Origin: Rhynchopus euleeides
Lineage: Eukaryota > Euglenozoa > Diplonemea > Diplonemida > Diplonemidae
NCBI GenBank assembly: GCA_963210315.1
Contig: OY723307.1
Location: 992,001 to 1,056,000 of the forward strand
Length of the DNA: 64,000 bases
Direction: 5' to 3'
This document shows positions 57,399 to 64,000 of this stretch, in pieces. The position numbers and the translations under genes are program-made. The notes under the pieces were generated by a model. That model worked only from the letters and a program-made list of their open reading frames with translations, made no database searches and was not told the origin of the DNA. Positions within the stretch are counted from its first letter, which is position 1, and each line of letters opens with the position of its first letter.

Positions 57399-58408
57399 TT
57401 TTTTTTCCCCTCTTGTGTCCCATGCCTTGTTTGCAGTGATCGCATTGTTGGCCATCCTTGCTGTAGTTCGGCATGCCGCCCTTCCCACCTTCCCCCACCC
57501 CCTCCCCGGCGGTTTTGCTCTCCGTGTGGTTTGGTGGTACTGGTGAGCCATCTGGGGAAAGAACCTTGACAATCCCGGGCCGGCAGTACGTTCGTCACCC
57601 CCACGGGCTCGGCCGGTTTCTAAACCTTTAGGCAATCTACGTCCGCAGGCCAAGAACCCGGTGTGCAGATGCACGTTGGGAGCCCCCTGAAGTCCGCACA
57701 CGCCCTCTCTGAGTAGTCCCCGACCAAGCGCTGGCCTCTCTGACCGACTACCATGCCGCCGCAGGCCAAGAACCCGGTGTGCCGAAGCACGTTGGGAGCC
57801 CCCTGAAGTCAACACAGCACCCCGCCAGTGGCTCCAGCTGTCCCTCCCCATGTCAGAGTTGACGGAAAAAGGCGGACCCTCTTTTGTCCCAGTGCTCCGT
57901 GCTATGCACTGGGACCCCGTTGCCCAGGCGGACCAGCCTGGGGGAGCCCTCGGGGTGTGGGGTTGAGTTTTACGACTTCCCTAGGTCTTAGGTAGTTTAA
58001 GGTCGTGCCCAGGATGGTGGAGAATGAGGGGTATTTTTAGGAACTCCGATTCCCCCCGCCCCCCACTCCCACCCCCCCCTCGTGTTTTTTATTGGGTACC
58101 GACAACGCCAAGCAAGGCAGGCTTGAGCTGCCCCATTGGCACACCATTGTTTTTTTTTTGCTCATCCCGATCCGAACCTTGTCTCATTATTCCAGCTTCT
58201 CCGCTTCTCGATACCTTCAGATTCTGAAGGGGGTGCGGGTGTGGGGGTAGGGGGTGGGTGGGTGGGTGGGGGTGGGGGGTGGCGCTCAAGATCTCCCCAC
58301 CACACGCACTCCAAGCAGTGTCTCCAAAGGGGATGTTGCGGGCCGAAACTACCTGTGCCCCCCCCCCCTCCCCCTTTCCCGCCTGCTTCCTGCTTGGGGG
58401 GGGGGGGG
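57399..58408. repeat. Spacer with a 49-bp direct duplication
   Basis: The phrase AGGCCAAGAACCCGGTGTGC followed by a GCACGTTGGGAGCCCCCTGA stretch occurs at about 57646-57694 and again at 57761-57810. GTAGTTTAAGGTCGTGCCCA at 57991 echoes the end of the 526-bp repeat (CAGTTTAACGTCTTACCCAG), hinting at an older related copy. No gene is supported. Confidence 0.6.
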
Positions 58409-59556
58409 TAGGGGGGGGCTAATTCAACCCAAAAAACGGGAGTAAACCCCACTTTTTCAGGGAGCACCCCTAAACATGAAATCAATGCTACAAACCGACC
58501 CAAACCAGTCCAGAAACGTGTTTCTGGGGGGTTTTGGTGACCTGTGTGGCCCAGAGAGGCCCAGAAACGCGATTTTTTTCAGTTGGCACAGATGTGGTAC
58601 CAGATGCGGTACCTGAATGGCCCGAGAAAAACAGCCGGCGGGCACTCCTTTCTGCAGGCACTGCGGCTTGATGTCATATGTCACCATTGCATCAATGTAG
58701 TCATGATTGAGCCACTTCGATAGTGTTCCGCCCCCTTCACAGTTTTTAAGATCGGCAAGGTGTGTTTATCGTCGTTGGCGTGCCACCGTACCTTTTTCAC
58801 GTACCCCAATGCTGGCTGGCACGACATGAACTGCGCCAGCCACTCCGGTGCATCTCCCAGAGGAGGGAGACGAGCTTATCCTCGAGAAGGAAAACGTTCT
58901 CGATCCGAGTGGCGCTCAGCTCGCCAGCAGGTTCCTTGTCATTTGCCTTCAATTATTTGAGGGCGTAGCCGCCCCATTAGAATGGCAAGGGCCGCTAGTT
59001 GATTACTCTCAATGAGAGCAGGGCATCAAGGGCTCACTTTGGGGGATATCGAGGTCGCTGAGTTGTTGCCACCTCTGAATGGCGTCGGAACGGACAAACC
59101 CTCTGAGCAGCGTCCTGCTTCCGCCCATAGTGCGTGCCCATCATCTCCGGAACCTCAATCTACAAGGGATACCAACCTTCTCAGTGCAAATACGAGTGCA
59201 CTTTGGCCTCTGCCCCCACCTCGCGGTGCTGCTTGTCGCCCCTCGGTACATGGTGCTGTCACATCGATCCGCGTCATCAAGTAGAGCTTGACCGATGAAC
59301 CATTCGGTTGCTTCGACCACAGGTTTCGCTGTATGTTGCAAGCAGCCGCTGTAAACTGGCACAGCACCGGTACCACATCTGTGCCAAAAAATTGGAGACG
59401 CAAAAAATGAGCTTTCCGGGCCGAATTTGGGCCTATTTCGGGCAGATACCGGATTTCCGGGGTGATATGGGGTGTTTCTGGCCTTTTGGTGCCCTTGGGG
59501 GCCTCTCTGCGGCGAAGTTGAAAATTTGGGTTTACTCCCGGTTTTAGCCCCCCCTA
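58409..59556. mobile_element. Long-inverted-repeat element 2, 1.15 kb
   Basis: The ends TAGGGGGGGGCTAATTC and, on the other side, TTTTAGCCCCCCCTA are inverted. Inner matches include GGGAGTAAACCC and the reverse pair GGCACAGATGTGGTACC (58586) with GGTACCACATCTGTGCC (59370), giving diverged arms of about 200 bp. It is 1,148 bp long, like element 1 (1,151 bp), and also sits at TA between G runs. Minus-strand sequence near 58740-58610 looks coding (GGTLSKWLNHDYIDAMVTYD), possibly a remnant of a transposase. No domain is recognised. Confidence 0.68.
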
Positions 59557-60873
59557 GGGGGGGGGGGTAATCTGTGAAGCGACAAGCAGAAGAAGAAAAA
59601 AAACGAGACAGCAACTCCAAAAAGCCTGTTTTTTTGTTGGGGATTACAGACCCACACCACCACCCCCCCCCCCACCTCTTTGCCGGCACCACCCCGCCTC
59701 CCCCTCCCCCCCTCCCCGCCGTTTTGGTTTATTTTCTTCGTTCTCAGACGCTCCGTCTCTGCCAGACGTGGCCCTCTTTTGGCCTGCCTTTCGTTGGGGG
59801 TATGGGGCCTGGGGGAGGGGCGGGCGGGCGGGACCGAAGCCCCCTTTCTTGGGGGGGAGGGTGCAGTTGCCGCCCTCTTCTTCTTCTTCTTCTTGCGTTG
59901 CTTCTCTGCCCCACCCCAACCCGCCAGGGCACACGTGCACATGATTCCACTGAACGGACATCGCGCAGCACATGCGGGTGCAGGGGAGAATTGCTTTCTC
60001 GCTAGATGAGAAGCAGCGTGCCTCCTCTGGGAAACCTTCCCTCTCAAACACTGGGTGTACACATATGAACGAAGCCTGTGTGTGTGTGTTTACGAGCACC
60101 ACCCACACACAGCCTGGGACTGCGGTGATTGTAATTTTGCAGCCGATGCAAAGTGCACCAAGGCTGTCCCCCCCGCCTTCTGCAAAGTCGAAATGAAGCG
60201 GATGCCCCAGATGTGTTCCGGCGGTTTCAAGCGGGAACCAAGTGGGGAATATCCAGTTCATCCCCCTTTCCCCCCTCACACGGTGTGGGGGCATGCGGGG
60301 TGGAGCTAGCGTTCTCTCACAAGAAAGGCCCAGATCGGCAGCAAAACAAAAGGGTCGCATCGCACACACAGTGACGTCTTGGATTATACCGACGATGCAC
60401 TGAGGAGGACGCAGGCGTGTAGCCCAACTCGTCCCATCCCCTTTGGTGTGTGTGTGAGTGGAGGTATCGGCAGACTTGCGCTCGTGTGACATACGCTAAA
60501 CAAAAAAAGGGGGCTAACCGCCACCCCCAGCACTCTCTGCAACACGCTGTTTCCTTTGGTGGTGCCTGACCCATTGCTAGAATCGTTGGGACCACCCCAC
60601 CACCTACGACTGCCACACACTGCCCCCACCCCTCCCCTTCCTAAAGAAAAACAAAAATCAATAAAAAAAAAGGTCATACAAGCGGGGTCGGGGTGGGGGG
60701 GCTAAAAGGTATCCTTGAATGCACCGAGCGCACGCTCTTGATGCGATATATCAGCAGTTATCCACAGCACACACACGACAGACACGCCCGCCACAGGGCA
60801 GGGGGGAGGGGTGGTGGGATGTCATGTTGGAAGATGCGGCCGCATCCTTTCTGAGGCAGGAGCGCTCGCTCTG
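59557..60873. other. Spacer with a plus-strand cysteine-rich patch
   Basis: Mostly low-complexity sequence downstream of SEC24. A plus-strand stretch at 60115-60270, right after CACACACAG, encodes CGDCNFAADAKCTKAVPPAF then CKVEMKRMPQMC, a plausible cysteine-rich exon or scrap. No start or partner exon is found. The 3' UTR of SEC24 lies at the right. Confidence 0.4.
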
Positions 60874-63800
60874 TCAGTTGGCGTTGACCTTGTTCTGCAG
60901 GTGCAGGAGCATGTCCCCGTAGCTGATGACCTCGCAGACCTGGTCCTCCACCAGGCGGTTAATAAAGAAGCCTTCTGCCTCGGGTGTCCCCTCGGACACG
61001 ACCACGATGGCCTGGTAGCACACGGCCTTGTTCTCCTCGCGTGACCAGTCGACAATCTGTGGAGTGTTGTGTGGTGTGGTGGTGTGTGGGGTGACCGCTT
61101 TCTCAGTGGGTAGGCCCCCACGCGGATCTTGCAAAGCAACCTGTACAGCAACGCCTGGCGTATCGATGGCTCCATAATAGCTGCTGCCAACACTGCTGAT
61201 ACAACCACCCCGTCTCTTCTCGGAGCGCCGAGCCTCGATGAGGTCGTTGCTTCCCCCGTTGGGGCGACACGAGGGTGGGGGGTGGGTGGTGGCATACCCG
61301 CCAGAAGGCGTTGTTCAGCGGGTTGTCGATGCGCACAGGGAAGTGGCCCTGCTCGCCAAACAGCTTCGCGAGGTGTTCCTTCGAGACCATCTGTATGTAG
61401 GGGTGTTGTGTGCATTGCCAAGCAGCAACCAGAGCGCCCGCCTGTGACCCACACCTGCAGAAGGGCAAGGCCACAGGAGATTGGCAGTACACCAAACAAT
61501 TAAAGGAAGAGTGCACCAACAAACATACCTTGCCGACAAACAGCACCAGGTGTTCTGTGTTGTTCATCAGATAGATGCCATCGTTTGTAAGGCTGTCGAT
61601 CGTGCACTCCAGCACGTTGTCTGATTCGTATTCGAGTGTGTGCACAGGGTAGATCTGCAGATTGGGGGAAGTGGTGTAAAGGAAGAGCAAGCGAGGGGGT
61701 GGTGTGTGATGTTCGGTGGAGATGCAATCGAAGACCAGACGCTGTGCACAACAAGCCCGTCAGGTTGTGTCACCAAAACGTCAACTGTCTGAACTTTGGT
61801 TCCACAAGATCCAGGCGAGCACCGCGGTCCATACCTTGGGGAGCAGGTAGTTCGTGAGGTCCTCTGCGGACATCAGCATGGCTTTGCGGGTCACAAAGGC
61901 ACGCAGGTCCGGACCCAGCTTCGGGTCGTTGCGGAAGAGCGCTGACTTGAGCAGCGACAGCGAGTAGAGTGGCAGGTGGAGGGTCGACCGGGGGAGGAAC
62001 AGCTGGTTCCCGATACGCTCGTTCTGCTCTGCGAGCGCCTTGCGGTACGCCTTGAGGTGGTGCACGTTCTTCTCCACCAGCGACTGCCGCGCGGTCTTGA
62101 ACCCAGAGTCGAGCGCATCGACAGCTTGTCTGCAGAACATAGCGCTGAGGGCAATGGGGTCCAGCGCCGACACCACACGGCTGTACGACTTGCTGACCTC
62201 CAGCACCACGGTGTGAACGCGCAGCCTGCGTTCCCGCCCTGCTGTGGTGTACAGCACAGCGCACTGCACGCACAGCTGCGACACAGGCGCCAGGTTGTGC
62301 GGCACGAGCTCCGCGACAAACGTCTTAGAGGGATCCACGTTGGGAACGCTCATCAGATCAGTTGACCTGAACTGGAAGTGCCCGTGTATGCTGCGCACCT
62401 TCCAGCCGGAGCTCACGCGCACCCGCATCACCGCCTCAAACCCGGCCTCCCTGCTCAGGGCCTGGTGCACCTCGGCGTTCAGCTTCTCCGCCTCACGCTC
62501 ATCCATGCCTCTGTTGTAGAGATACATCTGCCCGGTGGTAGCCTTCGACAGTGTCGAGAGGGTCGCGATGTCGAGGTAGCTGCGCCCCTTGTACAGATAC
62601 ATGTCGATGCTGATCTGCTCGTGCGACGCGAGGGAGCTGATCTTGGTGTAGAAGGGGTTGTCCGCAGGCTTCATCAGCTTGTGCTCGTCATCGGTGCCGT
62701 AGCTCTTCGGGTTGTCCCGGTTCTGCAGGCGGCCTGCACCGATGGAGGGCATGCCGGCAGTAAACAGCGACAGCTTGCCCCCCTTATCGAGGAGGATCTT
62801 CATCGCCACCGCAATCGCAGGGCCTGTCGAGCAGTCGGCACTCATCTTCCGCGCCGCCATCTCTGGGATGCGGTCGAGAAGGTCGAAGAGAAGCGCCTCA
62901 CACTCCCCCAGCGGCACCAGCACATCCTCCGTCAGCACCGGCAGGCCGATGCCCTCGATGGCGGCATGGGTGTTGTCTTTAAACTTTGTGTCCTCCATCC
63001 ACGTTTCGCTCGTCATCTCCGGGATCACCATGGAGCGCGCCTTCTTCTGCCGGGGGTTCAGGTTGTACACCGTGACGAACTGGTCGTACGTCACGATGGC
63101 CACCTGAGGTGCGCCGCGTATGCTCTTCACGTTGTCCTTCACCGCCGCACACACGGTGCGGAGAAACCCCGTCTGCGACGCGGCGAAGCTGGTGTCGATA
63201 CAGAAGACATACGTCGGCCTCTGCGGGGGCCTCTGGATGTACTCCTTGGGGGCGAGGAACTCTGTCATGCAGTGCGTCAGCTCCGGGTGCTCCCCCAGGT
63301 CCTTCCGGTACCCGTCGGCATCCAGCGGGCAGTAGTACTCGGGGGTCACCTCGTTCAGCACCCTGCACATGCAGCAGACCCACCGCTTGCCCCCGTCGGT
63401 GAACTTGCAGTAGGGGTTGATGTACGTCCTGCACTTCACGCACCGGATAACGGTCTGCCCCCGCCCCGTGGTGGAGGTGATGACCGGCAGCTCCTCTGGG
63501 GTCGCCTCCGCGAAGGGGCGTGCGACGAGTCCGATGGGGAGGGCGACCTTGCGGGAGAGTTCCTCCGTCGCAGGGATCACCCCGTGGGTGAAGCGCAGGT
63601 ACTTGTCGGGGAGGAGGTGGGCGTAGGGGTTGGGCGGCAGGCTCTGCGCCTTCGCCTGGACATGCGTCTCGGGCCGCGGGAAGCCCTCCGTGCAGCGCAC
63701 CTTGTTACGGTTGGGCCCGAGGGACACCTTGTGGAGGGTGAGGGAGGAGAATTGCCAGTCGTTCTGCGGCTGCTGCTGTTGCTGCTGCTGACGCCGCTGG

Positions 63801-64000
63801 TCGTAGTACTGCCCCTGTGCAGCCCCGGCGCCGGCCCCGTATTGCTGCTGCCCGTATGCTGCATCCTCCTGCGCGTACCCACCTCCGTTTCCGTACTGCT
63901 GGTGGGCTCCCGCATGTTGCTGCTGGTGTTGGTGTTGATGCTGATGTTGGTGCTGGTGCTGGTGTTGATGTTGGTGCTGATGCTGATGTTGATGCTGGTG
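60874..64000 (-). CDS. SEC24: COPII coat protein SEC24, N-terminus beyond the window
   Basis: SEC24 is the cargo-binding subunit of the COPII coat that buds vesicles from the ER. Four exons are visible: 64000 (open at the edge) to 61835, 61654-61529, 61390-61298 and 61056-60874, giving about 855 residues. Introns of 180, 138 and 241 nt begin GTATGG, GTATGT and GTATGC, all phase 0. The order is normal: a Gln/His-rich head, the zinc finger (RCVKCRTYINPYCKF, then WVCCMCRVLN), the trunk domain (PTYVFCIDTSFAASQTGFL; DLLDRIPEM), the beta-sandwich, the helical domain (LPLYSLSLLKSALFRNDPKL) and the gelsolin fold (LVLFVGK; FPVRIDNPLNNAFWR; FFINRLVEDQ). It ends LLHLQNKVNAN. Nearest the edge the head is an alternating Gln-His run. 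The start codon is not in the window. Confidence 0.95.
63905..64000. repeat. CAX triplet tract coding for alternating Gln-His
   Basis: On the coding strand nearly every codon is CAG, CAA, CAT or CAC, giving about 30 residues of mixed Q and H at the visible start of SEC24. The tract continues beyond the window edge. Confidence 0.85.

Noticed and set aside
59644-60492. A 282-codon minus-strand frame downstream of SEC24
   Set aside because: Composition is low-complexity (His/Thr, Glu and Gly runs) and it lacks any domain or splice context.
1-64000. tRNA, rRNA and spliced-leader RNA genes
   Set aside because: I scanned for tRNA B-box-like phrases and for leader-like sequences and found none that fold or extend convincingly. 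A dedicated covariance-model search would be needed.

Overview
The window looks like nuclear DNA of a GC-rich eukaryotic microbe, most likely a euglenozoan and within that group a diplonemid. Every gene I can support lies on the minus strand: 11 confident or likely genes plus one doubtful fragment over 60 kb. Most starts are preceded by long C-rich pyrimidine tracts on the coding strand. Both features fit polycistronic transcription with spliced-leader trans-splicing. The genes also carry ordinary cis introns: 13 short GT-AG introns, 11 of them starting GTATG and 12 of them in phase 0. A dinoflagellate, which also has one-way gene arrays, is the main alternative. I found no spliced-leader RNA gene or rRNA to settle this.

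Layout from left to right. 1-4130 is repeat-rich and gene-free, and includes a 757-bp hAT-like short transposon with an 8-bp target duplication. 4131-10680 encodes a four-domain calcium channel. 11197-13344 is a candidate DNA transposon with inverted ends and palindromic GGGTACCC arrays. 13400-15019 is a tRNA dihydrouridine synthase. 15772-22838 is a 2,090-residue LRR, coiled-coil and beta-repeat protein of unknown role, with an unusual intronic minisatellite next to a splice acceptor. 23418-24022 may be exons of a small unknown gene. 25909-29112 is a kinesin with an MSP-like N-terminus and a PH-like C-terminus. 30044-30748 is a hypothetical protein. 31109-32486 is splicing factor PRP18. 33477-34915 is an unknown membrane protein. 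35482-37530 is a poly-Q coiled-coil protein. 39662-40741 is sterol C-24 methyltransferase. 43469-46315 is a membrane-anchored protein kinase with a degenerate nucleotide-cyclase domain. 47788-48480 is ribosomal protein eL22. 54445-54942 is a secreted cysteine-rich protein. 60874 to the window end is SEC24, cut by the edge.

Between 48.5 and 60.8 kb the window is mostly mobile and repeated DNA: a 366-bp duplicated segment whose second copy holds a 4.1-kb insert of tandem GTGCCCCTCGGGCA-type repeats, two 1.15-kb long-inverted-repeat elements sitting at TA in poly-G tracts, and one arm of a near-identical 526-bp inverted pair whose partner lies 15 kb away.

The genes are not one pathway. Translation and RNA processing (DUS, PRP18, eL22), secretion (SEC24, the secreted protein), sterol synthesis and signalling or cytoskeleton (channel, kinase, kinesin) sit side by side, as expected for polycistronic units that are not functional operons.
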